NCBI GenBank assembly: GCA_035552395.1
Contig: DASZLL010000112.1
Location: 55,007-119,006 of the forward strand
Source: Bog-473 sp035552395
GTDB lineage: Bacteria; Actinomycetota; Acidimicrobiia; Acidimicrobiales; RAAP-2
Direction: 5' to 3'
Length of the DNA stretch: 64,000 nucleotides
Positions within the stretch are counted from its first letter, which is position 1. Each line of letters begins with the position of its first letter. This document shows, in pieces, positions 1 through 7,390 of the stretch. The notes beneath the pieces are model-generated. The model saw only the letters and a list, made by a program, of their open reading frames with translations, was not told where the DNA came from and ran no database searches. The translations under genes were made by a program, and so were the position numbers.

Positions 1-635
1 CGTACCAGAGCGGCTCGCTGGCGCTCGTGGGCCGGGACCTCGTCGCTCGAGGTCACATCCTCGACACACTGGCGGCGACGATGACCACGGCCACGTCGCC
101 CGGCGGCCGGGCCTCGGGCCGTGGCCCCCGGGTCGTCGAGTTCGGCGCCGGCTGGGGGAACCTGACCGCCGACCTCGTGGCGACCGGGCTCGATGTCACC
201 GTGGTCGAGCTCGACCCCAAGTTCTGCTCGCTCATCGCCCAGCGCTGCGCCGGCCCGGGGGACCTCACGCTGCATCAGGGCGAGATGGCGGAGTTCACGA
301 CCGCCGAGCCGTTCGACGCCGCCGTGTTCTTCGAGAGCTTCCACCACTGCGCCGACCACCTCGCGCTGTTGCGGCGGCTCCACGACGTGGTGCGGCCCGA
401 CGGCGTGGTGCTCTTCGCGGCCGAGCCGATCCAGTCGCTCGACTATCCGTGGGGCCCGCGCCTCGACGGCCTCTCCGCGTGGTCGAGCCGCACGTACGGC
501 TGGCTCGAGCTCGGGTTCGACCGCCGCTACTTCGACGCCGCCCTCGCCCGCACCGGCTGGGCAGGCCGGCGGGTCGGCCTCCGGGCGCGCCCGGCCGAGA
601 CCGACATCATCGTGGCGCAAGCGTCCGGGCACTGA
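1..635 (+). CDS. Class I SAM-dependent methyltransferase, 5' end outside the window
   Basis: The reading frame is open from base 3 and reads YQSGSLALVGRDL before the first GTG at 27, so the gene very likely begins upstream of the window. The Rossmann SAM-binding site is visible as VVEFGAGWGNLT, followed by the acidic strand end VVELDPKF and a later strand AAVFFESFHHC. The C-terminal half has the usual beta-sheet extension, ending IIVAQASGH. The fold supports transfer of a methyl group from S-adenosylmethionine, but the substrate cannot be told. An FESFHHC segment in place of the common post-II motif is typical of small-molecule methyltransferases. The gene is followed by a short spacer and an unrelated secreted hydrolase. 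Confidence 0.8.
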   Translation, partial: YQSGSLALVGRDLVARGHILDTLAATMTTATSPGGRASGRGPRVVEFGAGWGNLTADLVATGLDVTVVELDPKFCSLIAQRCAGPGDLTLHQGEMAEFTTAEPFDAAVFFESFHHCADHLALLRRLHDVVRPDGVVLFAAEPIQSLDYPWGPRLDGLSAWSSRTYGWLELGFDRRYFDAALARTGWAGRRVGLRARPAETDIIVAQASGH

Positions 636-689
636 CCCTCGCGCCGCCGCTTTCTCGACAACCCGCCCACCACACACCATGATGGGCTC

Positions 690-1658
690 GTGCGCGGCGG
701 AACGCGGAGGGCGTCACGGGTGCGGCGGTCCTGGGGCGCGGCGTCCGCCGGCCTGCTGGTCGGCGCGGCGTGCGCGCTGGTCTCGAGCGGCGCCATGGCG
801 TCGCCACCTCCGCCGCCGACCTACCACGACTACCTGGCGCTCGGTGACTCCTACACGGCCGACGTCCTCACCGGCCCGCTCCCGCCGACCACACAGTTCG
901 TGCCGCTCGGCTGCGCGCAGTCGAAGGACGACTACCCCCACCAGGTGGCCAAGATGTTGCACGTGGCCGCGTTCCGCGACGCCAGCTGCGGCAGCGCCAC
1001 GACCGACAACATCACCCAGCCGCAGAGCGTGCCCTTGAACGGGACGGCGCCGCCGCAGCTCGACGCGCCCAACCCCAATGTCGACCTCGTGACGGTCGGC
1101 ATGGGCGGCAACGACGTGGGGTTCGTCACCGACGCGGAGAGCTGTGTGAACGTGGTGCCGACGCCCATCCCGGGCGCGCCCGAAGGGCTGGGCGGCTCGT
1201 GCGCCGCTCGCGACACGGCGGGCGGCGTCGACCAGATCGACCAGGCCATCAAGGACACGGCGCCCAAGCTCGTGACGATGCTCGCGTGGATCCGCCGGGA
1301 ATTGCCGAACGCGCGGATCCTGCTCGTGAACTACCTCGATGCGGTGCCGCTCGACGGCAAGGGCTGCTGGCCCGTCGTGCCGGTGCAGAACGAGGACATG
1401 GCCTACCTGGCCTCCAAGTTCGTCGAGATGAACAACATGCTCGGCTGGATGGCCACGCTCGTGCACGTCCAGGTGGTCGACACCTTCACGCCGACCATCG
1501 GCCATGATGTGTGCCAGGCCCCGACCAGGCGCGACGTGGAGGGCGTGATCCCCCTCTCGCTCGATCCGCTGGACGTCAACTTCCCCCTGCACCCGAACGG
1601 CGCCGGCGCCGCGGCCCAGGCCGCCGCCGTCTACGCCGCCATCGAGGGCACTGGCTGA
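690..1658 (+). CDS. Secreted SGNH/GDSL-type hydrolase (esterase or lipase)
   Basis: The 322-residue protein starts at GTG with an arginine-rich n-region and a hydrophobic stretch (about residues 16-37) ending in AMAS, a signal peptide. The GDSL block is LALGDSYTAD with nucleophile Ser54. The oxyanion block is GMGGNDVGF, and the C-terminal catalytic His lies in NFPLHPNGAG, as expected of SGNH hydrolases. Several cysteines (around FVPLGCAQS, DASCGSATT, SCVNVV, GSCAAR, KGCWP, DVCQAP) suggest disulfides in an extracellular enzyme of the Streptomyces lipase type. It would hydrolyse esters outside the cell; the substrate is unknown. It converges with the GH99-like gene across a hairpin. Confidence 0.88.
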   Translation: MRGGTRRASRVRRSWGAASAGLLVGAACALVSSGAMASPPPPPTYHDYLALGDSYTADVLTGPLPPTTQFVPLGCAQSKDDYPHQVAKMLHVAAFRDASCGSATTDNITQPQSVPLNGTAPPQLDAPNPNVDLVTVGMGGNDVGFVTDAESCVNVVPTPIPGAPEGLGGSCAARDTAGGVDQIDQAIKDTAPKLVTMLAWIRRELPNARILLVNYLDAVPLDGKGCWPVVPVQNEDMAYLASKFVEMNNMLGWMATLVHVQVVDTFTPTIGHDVCQAPTRRDVEGVIPLSLDPLDVNFPLHPNGAGAAAQAAAVYAAIEGTG

Positions 1659-1669
1659 GCGTCCTTCCC

Positions 1670-1691
1670 GACGGTCCGACCCTCGACCGTC
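1670..1691. terminator. Hairpin between convergent genes
   Basis: A perfect 7-bp inverted repeat (GACGGTC / GACCGTC) with an 8-nt loop lies 11 bp after the SGNH hydrolase stop and just before the GH99-like gene's stop. It has no T-tract. The position fits a shared terminator, but the right arm runs into the hexamer repeat, so the match may partly come from that repeat. Confidence 0.45.
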
Positions 1692-1717
1692 ACCGTCACC
1701 GTCACCGTCACCGTCAC
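1686..1717 (+). repeat. (ACCGTC) hexanucleotide tandem repeat over a stop codon
   Basis: Five exact ACCGTC units run in tandem and end over the stop codon of the minus-strand GH99-like gene. This is a candidate slippage site. Because the unit is 6 bp, gain or loss of units upstream of the stop would not shift the frame. Confidence 0.8.
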
Positions 1718-3102
1718 TGCTTGGCGCAGTCGGCCCCGGGCGCCGGAGCCGCCGCCCCCACCTCACCCTTGGCGTAGTCCTGGTCGAGCAGCGCGACGTC
1801 TCGCCCGAGCGTGCGCTCGGTGGTCGTCCCCTCCCCGCCGTACTCGTAGCCCTGGCTGTAGGCGGACCCGCTCGGGCTGTCGTCGCGGGCAGTCGGCGTG
1901 CCCGGGATCGGCTCGACCCCGGTGTCCTCGTCCCAGTCGTCCCACGACGTCACCATGACGACGGGCAGCGCCGGATCGAGCCCGGGGATGGCGACGCAGC
2001 GGAAGAAATGGTCGAGCGTGGAGGCCGGGCCCTCGCCGGGCAGCCACTGGCGCGGCAGGGCCGGATGGTTGGTCGCCAGGCGATAGCCGCGGTCGTTGAA
2101 GCCCGGCTGCACGACGGGCAAGACCGGCACCTTGTTCTGGGTCGCGTTGCGGTACACGGCCAGGAGGAACCGCTGGTCGGCGGCGATGTTCGTCATCCCG
2201 GGGTACCCGGTGGAGTCGCCGGCCGGGCCGGTGGCGGGGCTGGGGTCGCCGTAATAGAACGTGTACCCCGTCACGGCGTCGAACTGCTCGATCCGCGCCA
2301 CCTGCGGCTGCGTCGTGAGCACCGGCCCACCGGGCACCTGCGTCTCGGGCGTCACCCGCCAGTACACCTCGTCGCCGATGAAGAACGGGTTGTACCCGTG
2401 TGCCTTCAGGTACGCCCGTGCCCCGGCCATCATGCCGGCGACGTCCCCGGTCAGCGTGCGGGTCAGGTAGAGGTAGACGACGGGCCGGCCCTCGATGTGC
2501 AGATACGACGGATTGGCGAAGTAGTTCCGCGCCAGGGCGAGCATGTCCGAGTCGAAGTGCAGCTCCGTCTGGAACGTCACCGGCGTCGACTCGGCGCCTC
2601 CGACGAAGCCGAGGTTCCACGTCTCGTAGAACATGGCGAACTTCATCTCGCGCAGGTCGGGCGCGGCGAGGAAGTCCTTGACGTCCTCGTCGGCCTTGAG
2701 GTAGTCACGGCCCGAGTAGCCGGGGTCGTAGGGCCACCAGTCGAGGGCGAAGAAGTCGATGCCCGCCTTGTGCGCGTTGGCGATGTCGCGCGCCGCCGTG
2801 CGCGGGCTGTCCGAGTTCACCAGGTCGGCGGGCGGCACTTGCGGGGGGACGAGGTGGCTGCGCAGAACGATGCCGTCGACCAGGTTGTCGGGATTCCACA
2901 GGTAGTAGTACGCGCCGACCAGCGGCCGGCTCAGGCCGTCACTCTCACTCTTGACCGCCGCCACGCCCGCCTTCGCCGCCCCGCCCCCCGCCGCGGCCGC
3001 CGTCGCCATCCCCGTCGTGCCCATCCAGGCCACCAGCGCCGTCGCTCCTGAGAGCGCCACGGCGCGCCAGAAGAACGCGCCCGCCTTGCTCCGTCCCGCC
3101 AA
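1714..3102 (-). CDS. Secreted GH99-like (GH71/GH99 clan) glycoside hydrolase
   Basis: The 462-residue protein starts at TTG with a GGAG about 5 nt upstream. It has a signal peptide or N-terminal anchor (FFWRAVALSGATALVAWMG), then an alanine/glycine-rich linker. The mature part opens with VGAYYYLWNPDN, continues with GIDFFALDWWPYDPG and YLHIEGRPVVYLYL, and ends with MVTSWDDWDEDTGVEPIPG. This WY-rich (beta/alpha)8 pattern is that of GH99/WbsX-like proteins, which include endo-mannosidases and related polysaccharide enzymes. The exact substrate is not deducible. The start lies 9 bp after the phospholipase C stop on the same strand, so the two secreted enzymes are probably co-transcribed. Confidence 0.78.
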   Translation of the reverse strand: MAGRSKAGAFFWRAVALSGATALVAWMGTTGMATAAAAGGGAAKAGVAAVKSESDGLSRPLVGAYYYLWNPDNLVDGIVLRSHLVPPQVPPADLVNSDSPRTAARDIANAHKAGIDFFALDWWPYDPGYSGRDYLKADEDVKDFLAAPDLREMKFAMFYETWNLGFVGGAESTPVTFQTELHFDSDMLALARNYFANPSYLHIEGRPVVYLYLTRTLTGDVAGMMAGARAYLKAHGYNPFFIGDEVYWRVTPETQVPGGPVLTTQPQVARIEQFDAVTGYTFYYGDPSPATGPAGDSTGYPGMTNIAADQRFLLAVYRNATQNKVPVLPVVQPGFNDRGYRLATNHPALPRQWLPGEGPASTLDHFFRCVAIPGLDPALPVVMVTSWDDWDEDTGVEPIPGTPTARDDSPSGSAYSQGYEYGGEGTTTERTLGRDVALLDQDYAKGEVGAAAPAPGADCAKQ

Positions 3103-3111
3103 CGTGCTCCG

Positions 3112-4662
3112 CTACCTGGTTTCTTGCCGCGGTATCGACTGGTGCAGCGGAACCGGGTAGACCGGCTGGTTGTCCGCTGCCTCGACGATGTCGGCCGACG
3201 TGCACCCCAGGGCGGCCATGTCGGCCTGCTGGTCGTGGGCGGTGCTCGGCAGCTTCGGCACGGCCACCTCCGCGTGGCCCATGTGCAGCGCCGAGGTCAG
3301 GTCGCCCGTGTGCCGGCGGCGCCACGCCGAGATGTTGGGGGCCTTCACCCCGAAGCGCGCCTCGAGGAACCGCAACTGCGAGGTGTGGTCCGCCACCTCG
3401 GACACCAGGTGCCCACCGCGGCTGAACGGCGAGATCACCAGCATCGGCACCCGGTACCCGAGCCCCACCGGCCCGGCCACGCCCTGCGCCATCGCCGGCA
3501 GCGGGGACGCCGTCACGTACTCACCCGCCGTGCCGGCCGGTGGCACCGGCGGCGGCACGTGGTCGAAGAAGCCATCGTTCTCGTCGTAACAGTGGAACAC
3601 CACCGTCTTGGCCCACACCAACTTGTTGGACATGAGCGTCCGCAACACCTGGCTCGTGTACCACTCGCCGAGAGCCGGCGGTGCCGGCGGGTGCTCGTCG
3701 TAGCCGTCGGCCGGGATGAGCCAGCTGACCGCCGGCAGCGTCCCCTTCGCCACGTCGGCCGCGAAGTCGTTGGGGTAGAGCGGAAGGAACGCCTTCTTGT
3801 ACAGCGCCGAGTTCGGGTTGGAGTACTGCTTGAAGTAGGGGAGGATGGCGTCGCTGATCAACAGGCCGTGCTGCTCGATGAACGCAGGCGTGTACGGCGC
3901 CCCCACCGGGTTGTACACCTTCCAACTCACGCCCGCGTCCTCCAACACCTCGGGCATCGTGTCCCAACTCACGCTGTAGGTCGCATCCGAGCTCTCGTTG
4001 GTCTCGAGCACCGGCCCGCCCGCGACCCCCGCCGGGTCCACCGTTCCCGACATGCTCATCAACCGGTTCGGGTGCGTCGGGCCCAAGACGGAGCAGTGAT
4101 AGTTGTCGCAGATCGTGAACGCGTCCGCCAACGCGTAATAGAACGGAAGGTCGCTCCTCGTGTGGTAGCCCATCGTCACGATGCCCTGCTCCGGCTCCTC
4201 GTGGGCCATCGTGTGCGTCGCCACGAACGCGCCGTTGTCACCCTTCCCCCGGCACAGGTGCTGCGACTGCCAGTCATGGGTGAGATCGTGCGTGCACTCG
4301 CCGATGCCCGATGACGAGTCGAGATGGAAGGGCAGCAGATGGCTGTCCCGCCCGCCGGGCCAGCGCTGGCTGAACGCGCCCAGGCGCCCGGCCCGATGAT
4401 CGTCGAAGCCGCGCACGCCGGGATACGTGCCGAAATAGTGGTCGAACGAGCGATTCTCCTGCATCAGGAAGACCACGTGTTCGATCGCGCCGAGGTCCGA
4501 GCCCGCCGGTTTGGTCTTGGCCGCCGCCCGGGCCAACGCCGCGCCGGCTGCGGCGGTGTCACCCCGTTCCGCCGCCGCGACCACGGCCGCGCCGCCCGCC
4601 GCCAACGCCAGCCCCAGCAACGTCCGCCGGTCGAAGCGCGACCCCTCTCCGTACTCGCTCAC
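3112..4662 (-). CDS. Tat-exported phosphoesterase / phospholipase C family protein
   Basis: The chosen GTG overlaps the TGA of yedK (GTGA), giving 516 residues; the frame stays open further upstream but that part is a low-complexity shadow of yedK. The N-terminus SRFDRRTLLGLALAAGG is a twin-arginine signal. The core opens IEHVVFLMQENRSFDHYFGT, the metal-binding start of the PF04185 family (phospholipase C, acid phosphatase AcpA). Later blocks are TICDNYHCSVLGPTHPNR, VVFHCYDENDGFFDHVPPP and VPMLVISPFSRGG. Secreted members cleave phospholipids or phosphomonoesters. It sits between yedK and a GH99-like gene, so it may be co-expressed with a DNA-damage protein, which is odd. The subclass (PLC or phosphatase) is uncertain. 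Confidence 0.86.
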   Translation of the reverse strand: MSEYGEGSRFDRRTLLGLALAAGGAAVVAAAERGDTAAAGAALARAAAKTKPAGSDLGAIEHVVFLMQENRSFDHYFGTYPGVRGFDDHRAGRLGAFSQRWPGGRDSHLLPFHLDSSSGIGECTHDLTHDWQSQHLCRGKGDNGAFVATHTMAHEEPEQGIVTMGYHTRSDLPFYYALADAFTICDNYHCSVLGPTHPNRLMSMSGTVDPAGVAGGPVLETNESSDATYSVSWDTMPEVLEDAGVSWKVYNPVGAPYTPAFIEQHGLLISDAILPYFKQYSNPNSALYKKAFLPLYPNDFAADVAKGTLPAVSWLIPADGYDEHPPAPPALGEWYTSQVLRTLMSNKLVWAKTVVFHCYDENDGFFDHVPPPVPPAGTAGEYVTASPLPAMAQGVAGPVGLGYRVPMLVISPFSRGGHLVSEVADHTSQLRFLEARFGVKAPNISAWRRRHTGDLTSALHMGHAEVAVPKLPSTAHDQQADMAALGCTSADIVEAADNQPVYPVPLHQSIPRQETR

Positions 4663-5366
4663 ACCGGCTCCACGAGCGACGCGTCGTTGTTGCGCACGTT
4701 GCCGATGCGCGGCCCGACGGGATGGTGCGTCACCGTCCCGGCCGGCGGCGGGCGCAACAGCGCCCGCAGCTGCTCGACGTCCTCGTTGGCCGGGTCGAGC
4801 CACAGGTCAAAGGTCGAGGGGTCGAGGATGACCGGCATGCGGTCGTGGATGCCGTCCATGTCCGCGCCGCCCGACGCGGTGATGACGGTGCAGCTCCTGA
4901 CGTAGGGCGCGTCCTTGGGCGCCGCCTTGTCGCGCCAGCGCTCGGCCAGCCCGGCGAACCCCATCGGCGCGCCGTCGGCGCGACTGAAGTAGTGCGGCTG
5001 CTTGCCGCCGGTCTTCAGGTGGCGCCATTCGTAGAAGCCGTCGGCGGGCACGATGATGCGCCGCTCACGGAACGCCTCGCGGAAGGAGGCCCGGGTGGCG
5101 ACGGTCTCGCCGCGCGCGTTGAAGAGGCGGCTGCCCGACTTCGCGTCCTTGGACCACCACGGGATGAGGCCCCAGCGGAAGGTCATGAGGGTGCGCACCG
5201 GTTCGCCCCCGTCCTTTTGCGGGCGGTCGCGCACGCCGAGGACCTCGTCGGTGGGGGCGACGTTCCAGCTGGGCTCGTGCGCGACGTCCTCGTCCTCGGG
5301 CATGGTGGCCTCGAAGTAGCGGGCGATCCGCGCCGGCGGGGTATAGAGAGCGAAGCGTCCGCACAT
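4659..5366 (-). CDS. yedK: SRAP-domain DNA-protein crosslink protein (YedK/HMCES family)
   Basis: This start gives MCGRFALYTPP, placing the catalytic Cys at position 2 as the family requires; the upstream open frame is rejected. Other family landmarks are FNARGET (Asn), ADGFYEW (Glu) and IHDRMPVIL (His), followed by NNDASLVEPV. YedK/HMCES proteins cap abasic sites in single-stranded DNA by forming a thiazolidine through Cys2, and SRAP genes are often linked to SOS and mutasome genes. Here the gene faces away from imuA'-imuB-dnaE2, whose LexA box lies about 100 bp upstream. Its stop overlaps the phospholipase C start. At 235 residues it has the usual family size. Confidence 0.93.
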   Translation of the reverse strand: MCGRFALYTPPARIARYFEATMPEDEDVAHEPSWNVAPTDEVLGVRDRPQKDGGEPVRTLMTFRWGLIPWWSKDAKSGSRLFNARGETVATRASFREAFRERRIIVPADGFYEWRHLKTGGKQPHYFSRADGAPMGFAGLAERWRDKAAPKDAPYVRSCTVITASGGADMDGIHDRMPVILDPSTFDLWLDPANEDVEQLRALLRPPPAGTVTHHPVGPRIGNVRNNDASLVEPV

Positions 5367-5466
5367 GCCGGCAGCATTGTGACCTATCGGGCCCGATCGG
5401 GGCGTCACACCCCTTGACCTGCCGGTTCGACGCCCCGAGCAGGCGACGCACCGCCTCGCTAAGGTG

Positions 5467-5480
5467 CGAACATATGTTCG
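5467..5480. promoter_or_regulatory. LexA/SOS box containing the imuA' start codon
   Basis: The perfect 14-bp palindrome CGAACATATGTTCG matches the actinobacterial SOS consensus (CGAAC-N4-GTTCG). The ATG of imuA' lies in its centre, and the Shine-Dalgarno-like AAGGTG lies just before it. LexA bound here would cover the start of the message. It may also affect divergent yedK, whose start is about 100 bp away. Confidence 0.9.
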
Positions 5481-6214
5481 CTTTTTCTGCGCCATCTCCT
5501 CGCCCGGATGCGCCCTCCCGGGACCCCCGGCCGCCCCGTGAGCCCCGGGAGCCCCGTGAACTCCCCACCGGGCTGGCCGACCGGGCCCGTCCCACCACGC
5601 CGGTCGCCGGGCGGACCCTGCCGGTCCCTCCGCCGCTGGCCCGGCTCTTCCCCGGCGGCTCACTGCGCCGCGGCACGACCACGACCGTGACGGGGCAGCC
5701 CGGCCACGGCGCGACCACCCTGGCGCTCGCCCTCCTGGGCGCGATGTCGTCGTCGGGGAGCTGGTGCGCCGCCGTCGGCCTGCCCGACCCCGGTGTGGTG
5801 GCCGCCGCCGGCCTCGGGCTCGATCTGCGCCGGGTCGTCTTCGTGCCGCACCCCGGCGCGGGCTGGGCCGAGGCGGCCGGTGACCTTCTCTCCGGTGTCG
5901 ACGCCGTCCTGGTGCGCCCGCCTGGCCGGGCTCGCCTCACCGCGGCGCGCCACCTGCGCGCCCGGGCACGCGACCGCCAGGCGGCCTTGGTGGTGTTGCT
6001 CGAGGGCGTAAGGAGCTGGCCCGAGGGCGGCGATCTGGCCCTGGCGGTGGGGGCGGTCGAGTGGGAGGGCATCGGCCAAGGCCACGGGTACCTGCGCGGC
6101 CGCCGGGCCGAGGTGCGCGTGAGCGGGCGCCGCGCCGCCGGCCGGGAGACCGTGTGCTCGCTCTGGTTGCCCGCCCACTCGGGTGCGGTGGCAACGGCGG
6201 ACGGCGCGGCGTGA
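5474..6214 (+). CDS. imuA': ImuA'-type RecA-like mutasome protein
   Basis: The ATG inside the LexA box has AAGGTG 7 nt upstream and is preferred to a TTG 60 nt earlier, giving 246 residues. After a Pro/Arg-rich tail the protein shows a RecA-like core: a degenerate Walker A TVTGQPGHGATT with Ala where the P-loop Lys should be, and a beta strand ALVVLLEGVRSW. ImuA' proteins belong to the RecA superfamily and assist ImuB and DnaE2 in damage-induced mutagenic replication. Gene order and the SOS box support the call more than sequence similarity alone. imuB begins 36 bp downstream. Confidence 0.82.
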   Translation: MFAFSAPSPRPDAPSRDPRPPREPREPRELPTGLADRARPTTPVAGRTLPVPPPLARLFPGGSLRRGTTTTVTGQPGHGATTLALALLGAMSSSGSWCAAVGLPDPGVVAAAGLGLDLRRVVFVPHPGAGWAEAAGDLLSGVDAVLVRPPGRARLTAARHLRARARDRQAALVVLLEGVRSWPEGGDLALAVGAVEWEGIGQGHGYLRGRRAEVRVSGRRAAGRETVCSLWLPAHSGAVATADGAA

Positions 6215-6250
6215 ATCAGGCGGTGGAGAAGCAGAAAGCGATGGAGAGAA

Positions 6251-7390
6251 GTGGAACGGTTGGTCGTCATCTGGTGCCCCGAGCTCCTCGAGGAGGGGCC
6301 GCGGGGTGAGGAAGCTCGGCGCTTTGCCCGCGTCTTGGCGCGGGCCGGCGAACTGTGCCCGTGGGTGCATCCGGTCCGGCTCGGGGTCGGCGCGCTGCCG
6401 GCCCGCGGGCCCGCCCGTTTCTTCGGCGGCGAGGAGGCGGTCGTGGCGCGCCTGGTCGCCGCCGCCGGCGCGCTCGACGAGGTCGACAAATTCGACGACC
6501 TCGGCAAAGTCGGCGAGGAGGTCAAGATCGGCGTGGCCGACGGGCTCTTCGCCGCGCTGCTGGCCGCCCGTTCTGAGCTGATCGTCCCGGCCGGGGACGC
6601 GGCGGACTTCCTGGCCCCGTGGTCGGTGGCCACGCTGGCGCGCCCGGACCTGGCCGTCACCCTGCAGCGGCTCGGGATCACGACTCTGGGGCAGCTCGCC
6701 GCGCTGCCGGCGGCGAGCGTCTCGGATCGCTTCGGCGCCGACGCCGCGGCCTGCCACGCCGTGGCGCGCGGCGAGAGTGGGGAGCTCCCCGGCCTCCGTG
6801 ACCGCGCCATCGCCCGGCGCCTGCGGGTGGCGACCGGCGAAGACCCTGACCGTCCACCCGACGCGCCACCCCCACCCTCGCAGCCCGGCTTCTTCGGCGG
6901 GGCGTCCGAGGCCGACCGGCGCGCCGCCCGCTCCTTCGTGCGGGTACAGGAGCGGTTGGGCATCGAGGCGGTAGTGATCGGGCGCGTTCAGGGCGGGCGT
7001 GATCCGGCCGGCCAGTCGGTGCTGGTGCCCTGGGGCAGCGCCGAGGCCGACACCCACCCGGCGGGCGGCGCGCCGTGGCCGGGCCGGCTGCCGCCGCCGG
7101 CGCCGACCGACGTGCTGGCCGCACCGCGTCGCGCCGAGCTGGTGGACGCCGAGGGCAACGCCATGGTGGTGAACGGGCGTGGCCTGCTCACCGCGCCGAT
7201 CGACCGGCTGTCGGTCGACGGCGGGCCTTGGGAGCAGGTGGCGGCGTGGGCCGGCCCCTGGCCGGTCACCGAGCGTTGGTGGTCGGTGCGCCGCCGCCGG
7301 GCCCGCATGCAGGTCGTGACGGAGGAAGGGGTGGCGCGCCTGCTGTGCTCCGAGCGCGGGCGGTGGTGGGTGGAGGCGCTCTATGACTGA
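6251..7390 (+). CDS. imuB: ImuB, catalytically inactive Y-family polymerase-like adaptor
   Basis: The gene starts at GTG after GGAGAG. The N-terminus ERLVVIWCPEL and the palm-like block PARGPARFFGGEEA are typical of ImuB, and no Y-family catalytic Asp/Glu pair is visible. Helix-hairpin-helix-like segments (RLGITTLGQLAALPAASV) follow. A segment QSVLVPWG sits where ImuB proteins carry a clamp-binding motif. The C-terminus WWSVRRRRARMQVVTEEG and the end WWVEALYD match the family. At 379 residues it is shorter than the roughly 500 usual for ImuB. The known role is to bridge DnaE2 to the beta clamp. Its stop overlaps the dnaE2 start by 8 nt, implying coupled translation. Confidence 0.87.
   Translation: MERLVVIWCPELLEEGPRGEEARRFARVLARAGELCPWVHPVRLGVGALPARGPARFFGGEEAVVARLVAAAGALDEVDKFDDLGKVGEEVKIGVADGLFAALLAARSELIVPAGDAADFLAPWSVATLARPDLAVTLQRLGITTLGQLAALPAASVSDRFGADAAACHAVARGESGELPGLRDRAIARRLRVATGEDPDRPPDAPPPPSQPGFFGGASEADRRAARSFVRVQERLGIEAVVIGRVQGGRDPAGQSVLVPWGSAEADTHPAGGAPWPGRLPPPAPTDVLAAPRRAELVDAEGNAMVVNGRGLLTAPIDRLSVDGGPWEQVAAWAGPWPVTERWWSVRRRRARMQVVTEEGVARLLCSERGRWWVEALYD

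Noticed and set aside
4663..4803. N-terminal extension of the phospholipase C frame by 47 codons.
   Set aside because: The extension overlaps yedK coding sequence and places residues before the Tat signal; GTG 4662 overlapping the yedK stop is the natural start.
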